A stretch of DNA of 6,718 bases from Bacteriovoracales bacterium (GTDB lineage Bacteria; Bdellovibrionota; Bacteriovoracia; Bacteriovoracales; Bacteriovoracaceae): assembly GCA_007117175.1 (NCBI GenBank), contig SKGZ01000188.1, positions 1 to 6,718 on the forward strand. Reading direction: 5' to 3'. The position numbers and the translations under genes were made by a program. Shown piece by piece: positions 1-5,133 of the stretch. How positions within the stretch are numbered: position 1 is the first letter of the stretch; every line of letters starts with the position of its first letter. The notes below the pieces were generated by a model. It was not told where the DNA came from. It was given only the letters and a program-made list of their open reading frames with translations, and searched no databases.

Positions 1-644
1 AGAAGTCTTTCTAAAGTGGTTATTTTATCACTGACCTTAGCTCCACCAATTAAGGCTACCAAGGGTTTTTCAGGCTTTTTAAGAACTCTTTCTAGGCTTT
101 TAATTTCTTTTTCCAGTAATAGACCGCCATAGGCAGTTCTGGGAAAAAATTGATTGATAGCGTGAACAGAGGCATCTTTGCGGTGGCAAACACCGAAGGC
201 GTCGTTGACGTAAAGATCAGCCCATTGGGCTAAAGACTTGGCAAAGTCTATATCATTTTCTTGTTCTTCGGGGTGAAAACGTAAATTTTCTAAAAGAATA
301 ATTTTGCTTTTTTTGAGTTCTACCAGAGTTTTGATTCCGCTATCGATAGCTGTCTCAGTAAGGATCACTTCTGTATTGAGGCGATCGGCTAGATATTTAG
401 CCACTGGCTCTAGTGAAAGATCAGTCTTCACCTGACCTTTTGGTCGACCAAGGTGACTCATCATCAGTAGCTGACTAGCACCTTTTTCCAATAGGTATTG
501 GATGGTGGGAAGTGCCAGGTCTATGCGAGTAGGATCTGCAATAACCCACTGATTATTTTCTTGAGTTAAAGGCACGTTAAAGTCAAATCGTACTAAGACC
601 TTCTTATTTTCAACAGAAGCTTGATGAATAAATTTTAGCTCCAC
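1..644 (-). CDS. pgk: Phosphoglycerate kinase, N-terminal half (3' end beyond window)
   Basis: Phosphoglycerate kinase interconverts 1,3-bisphosphoglycerate + ADP and 3-phosphoglycerate + ATP in cytosolic glycolysis and gluconeogenesis. The visible 214 residues are the N-terminal substrate-binding domain plus the start of the hinge, about half of a usual ~395-residue enzyme. Motifs seen: RFDFNVPL at 19-26, DPTRID at 37-42, SHLGRPKG at 63-70, LLENLRFHPEE at 117-127, VNDAFGVCHR at 146-155 and GGAKVSDK at 200-207. All are family hallmarks, and the frame is open to the window edge. The start is GTG (read minus, 644-642). It follows GGGGAG with a 5-base gap, and the protein begins MELKFIHQASVENKKVLVRFD, as the family does. 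The start lies 10 bases inside the end of gap, so the two genes are co-transcribed and probably translationally coupled. Identification is secure; only the C-terminal half is unseen. Confidence 0.97.
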   Translation of the reverse strand, partial: MELKFIHQASVENKKVLVRFDFNVPLTQENNQWVIADPTRIDLALPTIQYLLEKGASQLLMMSHLGRPKGQVKTDLSLEPVAKYLADRLNTEVILTETAIDSGIKTLVELKKSKIILLENLRFHPEEQENDIDFAKSLAQWADLYVNDAFGVCHRKDASVHAINQFFPRTAYGGLLLEKEIKSLERVLKKPEKPLVALIGGAKVSDKITTLERL

Positions 645-1663
645 GTTTTCTCCCCAACGTAGCTGGCCAAATCAAGAACACGTCGGGAAAAACCAACTTC
701 GTTATCATACCAAGCCACGATTTTAGCAGTTCTTCCAATGACATTGGTCAGTCCCGCATCGAAAATAGAAGAAAAAGGACACCCTACAAAATCAACGCTC
801 ACCAAAGGCAGGTGAGAGTAGCCTAAAATTCCTCTCAGTTCATTTTCGGAGGCATTTTTGATGGCCTGATTAATAGAGTCCTTAGAGATCTCTTTTTGAG
901 TGTTCACAGTTAAATCGACCATGGAAACATTGGGTGTGGGAACTCTGACTGCATAGCCATCTAATTTCCCAGCGAGTTCTGGAATCACCTCTCCCAAAGC
1001 TTTAGCAGCACCTGTGGTGGTGGGAATCATGGAAAGAGAAGCCGCGCGAGCTCGCCTTAAATCGGAGTGTGATTGATCGAGAACACTTTGATCATTAGTG
1101 TAGGCGTGCACTGTGGTCATAAAGCCACTGTCAATTCCAAAGTGATCATTGATCACTTTGGCCACTGGAGCTAAGCAATTGGTGGTGCAGCTGGCATTGG
1201 AAATCACGTGGTGCTCATTAGCCTTGAAGTTTTCATGATTAATTCCCATGACAAATGTACCATCAAGATTTTTACCAGGTGCACACATAATCACTTTTTT
1301 CACGGTGCCGTGAAGATGCTTTGAGAGTCCTTCTTTATCTTTAAAAACACCAGTGGCATCAATGACAATGTCCACCTTATCATCACCCCAAGGAATTTGA
1401 GTTGGATCCATTTCGCTGTAGAAATGAAATTGATCATTTTCAATTTTAATCGTTTTTTGATCCCTGTGAATAGGATAGGGAAAAACCCCATGAACAGAGT
1501 CATATTGCAATAGATGAAGATAGGTTTCCTGATGCCCAGGATTATTCACTGCTGCAATTTCCAGTGGAAAGGAGGCATCAATGGATTTTTGCTTAATAAG
1601 CTCCCGAATCAAAACCCGGCCAATTCGACCTAATCCATTAATTCCAATGCGAATCTTTCTCAT
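635..1663 (-). CDS. gap: Glyceraldehyde-3-phosphate dehydrogenase, phosphorylating (type I)
   Basis: The enzyme oxidises glyceraldehyde-3-phosphate with phosphate and NAD(P)+ to 1,3-bisphosphoglycerate, the substrate of the adjacent pgk. It has 342 residues, the usual length. The Rossmann motif GINGLGRIGR is at 7-16. The active site SNASCTTNC is at 155-163 with catalytic Cys159, and the base His186 is in TVHAYTNDQ. The SLSMIPTTTGAAKA phosphate-site loop (209-222) and C-terminal WYDNEVGFSRR are also present. The start at 1663 is chosen because AAGGA lies 8 bases upstream and MRKIRIGINGLGR is the normal N-terminus; the same frame is open upstream to 1795, but that part has no homology. Oddity: the residue matching NAD-specifying Asp32 is Asn41, and Leu187-Pro188 are replaced by Gln197-Ser198. 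Both changes are associated with NADP acceptance, so cofactor use is uncertain. It is the first gene of a gap-pgk operon. Confidence 0.97.
   Translation of the reverse strand: MRKIRIGINGLGRIGRVLIRELIKQKSIDASFPLEIAAVNNPGHQETYLHLLQYDSVHGVFPYPIHRDQKTIKIENDQFHFYSEMDPTQIPWGDDKVDIVIDATGVFKDKEGLSKHLHGTVKKVIMCAPGKNLDGTFVMGINHENFKANEHHVISNASCTTNCLAPVAKVINDHFGIDSGFMTTVHAYTNDQSVLDQSHSDLRRARAASLSMIPTTTGAAKALGEVIPELAGKLDGYAVRVPTPNVSMVDLTVNTQKEISKDSINQAIKNASENELRGILGYSHLPLVSVDFVGCPFSSIFDAGLTNVIGRTAKIVAWYDNEVGFSRRVLDLASYVGEKTWS
650..655 (-). promoter_or_regulatory. Ribosome binding site of pgk inside gap
   Basis: On the minus strand GGGGAG stands 5 bases before the GTG that starts pgk. It is made from the Gly-Glu codons near the GAPDH C-terminus. 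It decides the GTG start and suggests that ribosomes finishing gap re-initiate on pgk. Confidence 0.75.
1137..1161. repeat. Perfect 25-bp palindrome inside gap
   Basis: The arms CCAAAGTGATCA (1137-1148) and TGATCACTTTGG (1150-1161) are exact reverse complements around a single T at 1149. They lie in the gap codons for Lys169 to Gly176 (KVINDHFG). The match is certain; a role as a protein-binding site or RNA hairpin is only conjecture, because the amino acid sequence there is fairly typical for GAPDH. Confidence 0.6.
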
Positions 1664-1720
1664 GTGATCAATCCTTTTTATTTGTGTTTGTGTCTTGACT
1701 GAAACAACACCATGCCACAA

Positions 1721-1749
1721 ATTATGTTTTTTGAATAGACTTTTGAGAC
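1721..1749 (-). promoter_or_regulatory. Candidate sigma70-type promoter for gap-pgk
   Basis: Read on the minus strand, CATAAT (1726-1721) matches the -10 consensus at 5 of 6 positions. It is 17 bases from GTCTCA (1749-1744), a poor -35 with 3 of 6 matches. Transcription would begin near 1714, leaving a leader of about 50 bases before the gap ATG. It sits in the 130-bp region shared with the divergent yhaM-like gene. This rests on pattern matching only; for the plus-strand gene I found TTGACT at 1695-1700 but no convincing -10 at proper spacing. Confidence 0.35.
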
Positions 1750-1793
1750 TCTGGATTGAAAGATAGCAAACATTCTCATAAAAAGGGGGATCC

Positions 1794-2861
1794 ATGGGGG
1801 AAACTCATCGTTTTCTAGATCAAATCAAAGTGAAAGAGTCAGTGCAGGGAGTGTATCTACTCAAGCATATTGCTCTTTTACAAGGTCGTGATTCTCGCCA
1901 CTATTTGAATGTCATACTGGCGGACTCTTCTGGGGAGTTGGAGGCAAGAGTTTGGAAGCACGCCCAGAGTTTTTATGATCAAGTAGAAAAGGGAGGATTT
2001 GCCCGTATCGAGGGAAAGGTGAATGCCTTTCAGGGAAGAAAGCAGATGGTCATAGAAAAAATGTGTGCAGTAGCAAAAGAAGAGGTTAATCTGCAGAACT
2101 ACTTGGTTAAGTCTCAACGGCCAGGGGAGTTAATGTTAAGCGAGTTAAAAGAACTTGCGCAAAAAATAGAAGATCGTTATCTCAATCAACTGATTGCCAA
2201 TATTTTAAATGATGCTGAGATTGCCCGTCGCCTTTGTTCTTGGCAGGCAGGAAAATCAATTCACCATGCTTATGAAGGTGGATTGATTGAACATATTTTA
2301 TCATGCACTCAATTAGCCGTTCAACTCTCTTCTCATTATCAAGTCAATTCGAGTTATGTCATTGCTGGAACGATTCTACACGATTTATGTAAAATTTATG
2401 AGTTAACGGACGGGCTGAATGTGGATTACACAGAAGAGGGAAAACTCATAGGTCATGTAGTTAAATGTTTAGAGATCATCGATAGTTTTGCCGCTCAAAT
2501 TCCATCTTTTCCTCATTCCATTAAAACTCATCTTAAACATATTGTGCTTTCTCACCACGGAGAGTTTGCCTATGGTTCACCTAAAATTCCTATGACCTCA
2601 GAGGCCATGTTGGTGCATATGATTGATTTGATGGATTCTAAGATGGCAACCTTTGCCACTATTAAGAAAAAAGATCAGCAGGTAGGTCATTGGTCGCAGT
2701 ATATTAAACATTTGGATCGAGTGATTTACAAAGAAGAACTCCCCACTGCTGGACAAGAGTCAGTGGGGAGTGATCATCAACAAAAAGCCCCTTTAAAACA
2801 GAGTCTTAAGGGGCTTTTGCAAGATATTAAAATCGAGGGGGACGAGGGGCAGGATTCCTAG
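1794..2861 (+). CDS. yhaM: YhaM-family 3'-5' exoribonuclease (OB-fold plus HD domain)
   Basis: YhaM enzymes are metal-dependent 3'-5' exonucleases that trim short RNA or DNA ends, best known from Firmicutes. This 355-residue protein has an N-terminal OB-type nucleic-acid-binding region (about 10-95, including LNVILADSSGELEARVW) and an HD phosphohydrolase domain (about 150-290). Metal-ligand motifs seen are HHAYEGG at 157-163, His167 in GLIEH, the His196-Asp197 pair in ILHDLCK, LSHHGE at 252-257 with GSPK at 261-264, and Asp278 in the HMIDLMDSKM stretch (275-284). This order is characteristic of YhaM. The start ATG at 1794 follows AAGGGGGA. It diverges from gap and overlaps the convergent cysteine-rich gene by 35 bases. 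About 40 residues beyond position 314 are polar, have no recognised domain, and exceed the length of B. subtilis YhaM (about 314). Residues 315-342 are encoded by two strong hairpins. The family call is firm; substrate preference is not visible. Confidence 0.9.
   Translation: MGETHRFLDQIKVKESVQGVYLLKHIALLQGRDSRHYLNVILADSSGELEARVWKHAQSFYDQVEKGGFARIEGKVNAFQGRKQMVIEKMCAVAKEEVNLQNYLVKSQRPGELMLSELKELAQKIEDRYLNQLIANILNDAEIARRLCSWQAGKSIHHAYEGGLIEHILSCTQLAVQLSSHYQVNSSYVIAGTILHDLCKIYELTDGLNVDYTEEGKLIGHVVKCLEIIDSFAAQIPSFPHSIKTHLKHIVLSHHGEFAYGSPKIPMTSEAMLVHMIDLMDSKMATFATIKKKDQQVGHWSQYIKHLDRVIYKEELPTAGQESVGSDHQQKAPLKQSLKGLLQDIKIEGDEGQDS
2738..2771 (-). terminator. Hairpin, probable second (distal) terminator of the cysteine-rich gene
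   Basis: ACTCCCCACTG (2738-2748) and CAGTGGGGAGT (2761-2771) form a perfect 11-bp GC-rich stem with a 12-base loop. On the minus strand the stem is followed by the T-rich run TCTTCTTTG, so it fits a factor-independent terminator in that direction; on the plus strand no T-run follows. It lies within the yhaM coding sequence, about 55 bases past the stop codon of the minus-strand gene. Confidence 0.6.
2783..2818 (-). terminator. Hairpin terminator directly after the cysteine-rich gene (possibly bidirectional)
   Basis: AAAAGCCCCTT (2783-2793) and AAGGGGCTTTT (2808-2818) form a perfect 11-bp stem with a 14-base loop. Read on the minus strand it starts 8 bases after the TAA of the cysteine-rich gene and ends in GGGGCTTTTTG, with five T's, the layout of an intrinsic terminator. 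On the plus strand it ends in four T's, so some activity against yhaM transcription before its own stop codon (2859-2861) is conceivable. Confidence 0.75.
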
Positions 2862-3441
2862 GGTTAGAGCGGGGTGGCTGAGTTCTGGGGGGCTGAGTTC
2901 TAGAATGGCGACTCTGAAAACATTGCCCTTCTTCAATGGCCAGTCTGATCATACAAGCAGCGTTATCTCTTTGATTTCGGTAGTGACAAAAATGCCTAAC
3001 ATCCACTGGATGACTACAGCCACTGGCAATAGGATAACCTCGGTGATTGGCAGTAATATAGTACTCACAGCGATCAAATTGATGTCCTCGTCTGGCCTGA
3101 CAACTACCTATTCCTCTTATGCTAAGAGCTTCTTGCAAAAGTTGGTGATTGCTAAGCTGCAAATAGTAGCGCTCTTGGGAAGTGGGGACTCGTCCTCGTG
3201 AACCACCGGGCAATTGCCTGGAGACACATTGGGCGTGCATAAGATTGCGAGTTCGCCGAGTGTAATTACAATCTCTGAGAGCATCTTGGCACATTCCAAT
3301 ATGATTAGTACTTCCCCAAAAAGATTGAAGAACTCGATTAAACTGATCCACTAGTTCCACTTGGCAATGCCTTTGAATTTGAGCTTGAGCTGCAAAACTC
3401 ACACCCATTAAAATACCAGCAGTTAAACTTAAAAACTTCAT
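2827..3441 (-). CDS. Exported cysteine-rich hypothetical protein with Pro/Arg-rich tail
   Basis: I do not recognise this family. The start at 3441 is chosen because the purine-rich GGGAGGAGA stands 5 bases upstream; an in-frame ATG 15 bases earlier would put that site inside the gene. The 204-residue product opens with a Sec signal peptide: Lys2, a hydrophobic core (3-18) and an AQA cleavage site after residue 20. The mature part has ten cysteines, at 26, 51, 58, 72, 114, 125, 142, 152, 163 and 174, which could form five disulfides in the periplasm or outside the cell. It is rich in Arg, His and Gln. The last ~25 residues are Pro/Arg-rich, with RTQPP repeated at 181-185 and 186-190. The ORF overlaps the end of yhaM by 35 bases, and a terminator hairpin follows its stop. 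It looks monocistronic. That it is a real gene is well supported by its RBS, signal peptide and terminator; function is unknown. Confidence 0.8.
   Translation of the reverse strand: MKFLSLTAGILMGVSFAAQAQIQRHCQVELVDQFNRVLQSFWGSTNHIGMCQDALRDCNYTRRTRNLMHAQCVSRQLPGGSRGRVPTSQERYYLQLSNHQLLQEALSIRGIGSCQARRGHQFDRCEYYITANHRGYPIASGCSHPVDVRHFCHYRNQRDNAACMIRLAIEEGQCFQSRHSRTQPPRTQPPRSNPRNPAPRPPRF
2876..2901. repeat. Short direct repeat, period 15 bp, in the tail of the cysteine-rich gene
   Basis: GGCTGAGTTCT occurs at 2876-2886 and again at 2891-2901. It encodes, on the minus strand, the doubled RTQPP unit of the Pro/Arg-rich C-terminus. It is likely a small in-frame duplication and a site for slippage. 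Confidence 0.6.
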
Positions 3442-3525
3442 GACATCTCCTCCCATTTGGTTTGGTTACTTGTGACGCTAAATCCTTTTAGTCGCAATTT
3501 GAGAAAAGCAATCATCGTGCCAGTT

Positions 3526-3551
3526 TTTTAGTGCCACCTTGACACTAAAAT
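3526..3551 (+). promoter_or_regulatory. Inverted repeat overlapping a candidate -10 box upstream of the hydrolase gene
   Basis: TTTTAGTG (3526-3533) and CACTAAAA (3543-3550) are exact reverse complements with a 9-base spacer. The right arm overlaps TAAAAT (3546-3551), a 5-of-6 match to the -10 consensus located 17 bases before the hydrolase ATG. A further TTTTAGT occurs at 3486-3492 in the same intergenic region. The placement suits an operator for the hydrolase gene, the divergent cysteine-rich gene, or both. No good -35 stands at the right distance, so this is a tentative call. Confidence 0.35.
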
Positions 3552-3567
3552 ATGGTAAAAAGGATCA

Positions 3568-4404
3568 ATGAAATGGTCATTTCTACCCTGTTTAATTTTC
3601 TCAGTCTTTTTTGGCTCCTGCGGGCATCTTTTTTTTCAACCTTCCTCTGTTCTCTACTCCCATCCTTCGCAAATGGGGATTGATGCACAAGATTTTTATA
3701 TAGCAGTGACACCGGAGATTCGCTTGCATGCACAACACTTGAAAGTTGATGCAACGCAAAAAGTGCGAGGCACGATAGTTCAGTTTCACGGCAATGCTGA
3801 AAACTTAAGTTCTCATTACCGATCTTTGGCCTGGCTAGTGGAGCATGGCTATGAGCTTTTTGTTTTTGACTATCGAGGTTATGGAAAAAGCCAGGGGAGG
3901 TCAAATTTTGAGAATGCCTATCAAGACGGGCTGAAAGTGTTAGAAATAATCGAGCGCAAAAGAAATCAAGATGGACCGCTGATTTTATTTGGACAAAGTC
4001 TTGGTGGTGCCATTTTACAAAAGGTGTTAGCAGAGCGATCTGATCATCAATCGGTCAGTCTTATTGTTTTGGACTCTACTTTTAGTTCCTATCGTCAAGC
4101 TGCGGCCAGTGCCCTTGCTAGTCATTGGCTGACTTATCTGTTCTCACCACTGGGGCATGTTTTAGTTTCGGATCGTCATAGTGGCAAGGATCTTTTCTTC
4201 CAGAGGGTGAAAAAACCTTTATTAGTGATACATTCAGAAAATGACCCGGTAGTGAATTATCGACTTGGTGCTGAAATAGCCAAGCGTTACCTTGGAGCTA
4301 AAGACTTATGGTCTTTTGAAACACCATCACATATAGGGGTTTTCTTCGTTGAAGACTTAAAATACCGAGATCAATTTATTAATTATCTGGAGCAATTTCA
4401 TTAA
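3568..4404 (+). CDS. Alpha/beta hydrolase, putative lipoprotein (BEM46/ABHD13-like)
   Basis: This is a 278-residue serine hydrolase of the alpha/beta fold. The catalytic triad is visible as Ser144 in GQSLGG (142-147), Asp226 in HSENDPVV (222-229) and His255 in SHIGVF (254-259). HGNAEN (74-79) supplies the oxyanion-hole region, and DYRGYGKSQG (101-110) is the usual strand/turn of BEM46/ABHD13-type enzymes. The N-terminus is a short hydrophobic signal ending in FFGSC, with Cys18 a plausible lipidation site. Phe at -3 is not the preferred lipobox residue, so a plain signal anchor is an alternative. It would then act in the cell envelope, on an ester or similar substrate that cannot be named. The ATG at 3568 follows AAAAAGGA at only 3 bases; a later start at residue 36 would remove the signal. 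It overlaps the convergent downstream gene by 26 bases. The fold and triad are secure, the substrate unknown. Confidence 0.88.
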   Translation: MKWSFLPCLIFSVFFGSCGHLFFQPSSVLYSHPSQMGIDAQDFYIAVTPEIRLHAQHLKVDATQKVRGTIVQFHGNAENLSSHYRSLAWLVEHGYELFVFDYRGYGKSQGRSNFENAYQDGLKVLEIIERKRNQDGPLILFGQSLGGAILQKVLAERSDHQSVSLIVLDSTFSSYRQAAASALASHWLTYLFSPLGHVLVSDRHSGKDLFFQRVKKPLLVIHSENDPVVNYRLGAEIAKRYLGAKDLWSFETPSHIGVFFVEDLKYRDQFINYLEQFH

Positions 4405-5128
4405 GATCAGAGCGAAGAAAAGCCTTGCGCACATTATAGCTACCCCCATCAAGACTGGTATAGAGGGTTATAAGTGAAATTCCAAGGAAGAGAAAAGAAG
4501 AACTCATTTTGATTTCATGTTTAAGTAAAAATTGAAAAATTCTGAAAAAGGAATCATTAAATTGCTCAAGACTAAAAAATTGCTGAGTTTGATCACCCTG
4601 ACCAAAGTGGGATTGAAAGAGTTGAATCAGATCATTTTTTTGTTGGGATTTTAGCCCGGATGTGAGGCCGATCTCTTCAAGTGCTTGGGCAAATTGCTGC
4701 AGCTGACGATGATAGAATCCATTGTAAAGGTTTCTTAAAGCAGTTCGAAAGGAGGTTGAAAAATGAACTGCAAGATTATTAGGAGAAAAGAGTAATTCTT
4801 GCTCACTCACTTGCAGATGACTAGCTGATAAATCCAAATAAACTTCACCTTCTTGAGCCAATTGAGAAAAGTAGAACTCTAGTAATAGTTCGCCTTGAAC
4901 TTGCGGAAGAGCGCGTTCAAGGCCATCTGTTTCCTTCACAAAATAGAGGCATTTGTACTTTTTGTTGAGGTATTCTAATTGTTCTGCCGAGACTTCTTGC
5001 CCCATCTTCTTTAAGGCGGGGACAACATCTTGCATTAATTGTCTCCACGGAATAAGTTTAAAGACCAAGGTGGGCAGATGACCTAGAACTTCTTTGAGAT
5101 AAGCTGGTGCAAACTTAAAAATATTCAT
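4379..5128 (-). CDS. Conserved-looking hypothetical protein, 249 residues
   Basis: I do not recognise a named family. The product starts MNIFKFAPAYLKEVLGHLPTL and is mostly helical in character, with no signal peptide; the hydrophobic stretch FLFLGISLITLYTSL (212-226) might touch a membrane. By eye, the C-terminal half resembles the end of ABC1/UbiB (AarF) atypical kinases. The matching stretches are SFRTALRNLYNGFYHRQLQQF at 126-146 followed by the end of a helix around EEIGL at 151-155, and FLFLGISLITLYTSLDGG at 212-229, like the LGRALLTLEG-type ending. The kinase core motifs are absent, so this is a weak idea only. The start is uncertain: ATG 5128 is used here, an in-frame GTG at 5149 adds 7 residues, and neither has a Shine-Dalgarno sequence. 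The gene overlaps the hydrolase tail by 26 bases and is divergent from the YbjT-like gene with starts only a few bases apart. The long open frame supports a real gene. Confidence 0.75.
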   Translation of the reverse strand: MNIFKFAPAYLKEVLGHLPTLVFKLIPWRQLMQDVVPALKKMGQEVSAEQLEYLNKKYKCLYFVKETDGLERALPQVQGELLLEFYFSQLAQEGEVYLDLSASHLQVSEQELLFSPNNLAVHFSTSFRTALRNLYNGFYHRQLQQFAQALEEIGLTSGLKSQQKNDLIQLFQSHFGQGDQTQQFFSLEQFNDSFFRIFQFLLKHEIKMSSSFLFLGISLITLYTSLDGGSYNVRKAFLRSDLNEIAPDN

Positions 5129-5133
5129 ATGAT
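5128..5133 (+). promoter_or_regulatory. Candidate -10 box for a leaderless or short-leader YbjT-like mRNA
   Basis: TATGAT matches the -10 consensus at 5 of 6 positions and would place the first transcribed base near 5140, exactly at an in-frame ATG. That would explain the missing Shine-Dalgarno sequence. No good -35 box is seen at 16-18 bases. TTGAGA (5094-5099) with TAAAAA (5116-5121) at 16 bases is a rival choice. Confidence 0.3.

Noticed and set aside
1664..1795. N-terminal extension of GAPDH by 44 residues in the same frame
   Set aside because: The extension has no GAPDH homology, would overlap the divergent yhaM start, and the internal ATG at 1663 has a good Shine-Dalgarno sequence and the normal family N-terminus.
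2905..3201. Plus-strand 98-residue open frame
   Set aside because: It is antisense to the cysteine-rich gene, which has a signal peptide, RBS and terminator; this frame shows no such signs.
3442..3456. Upstream ATG giving a 5-residue longer cysteine-rich protein (MGGDV...)
   Set aside because: It would place the strong GGGAGGAGA ribosome binding site inside the gene and spoil the signal peptide start.
3539..3544. Perfect -35 consensus TTGACA before the hydrolase gene
   Set aside because: At 16-18 bases downstream there is only the RBS/start region (GGATCA), no -10 box, and transcription would begin inside the gene. It forms part of the spacer and right arm of the inverted repeat instead.
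3545..3904. Minus-strand 119-residue open frame
   Set aside because: It lies opposite the N-terminal part of the alpha/beta hydrolase, whose motifs are unambiguous, and has no domain or RBS.
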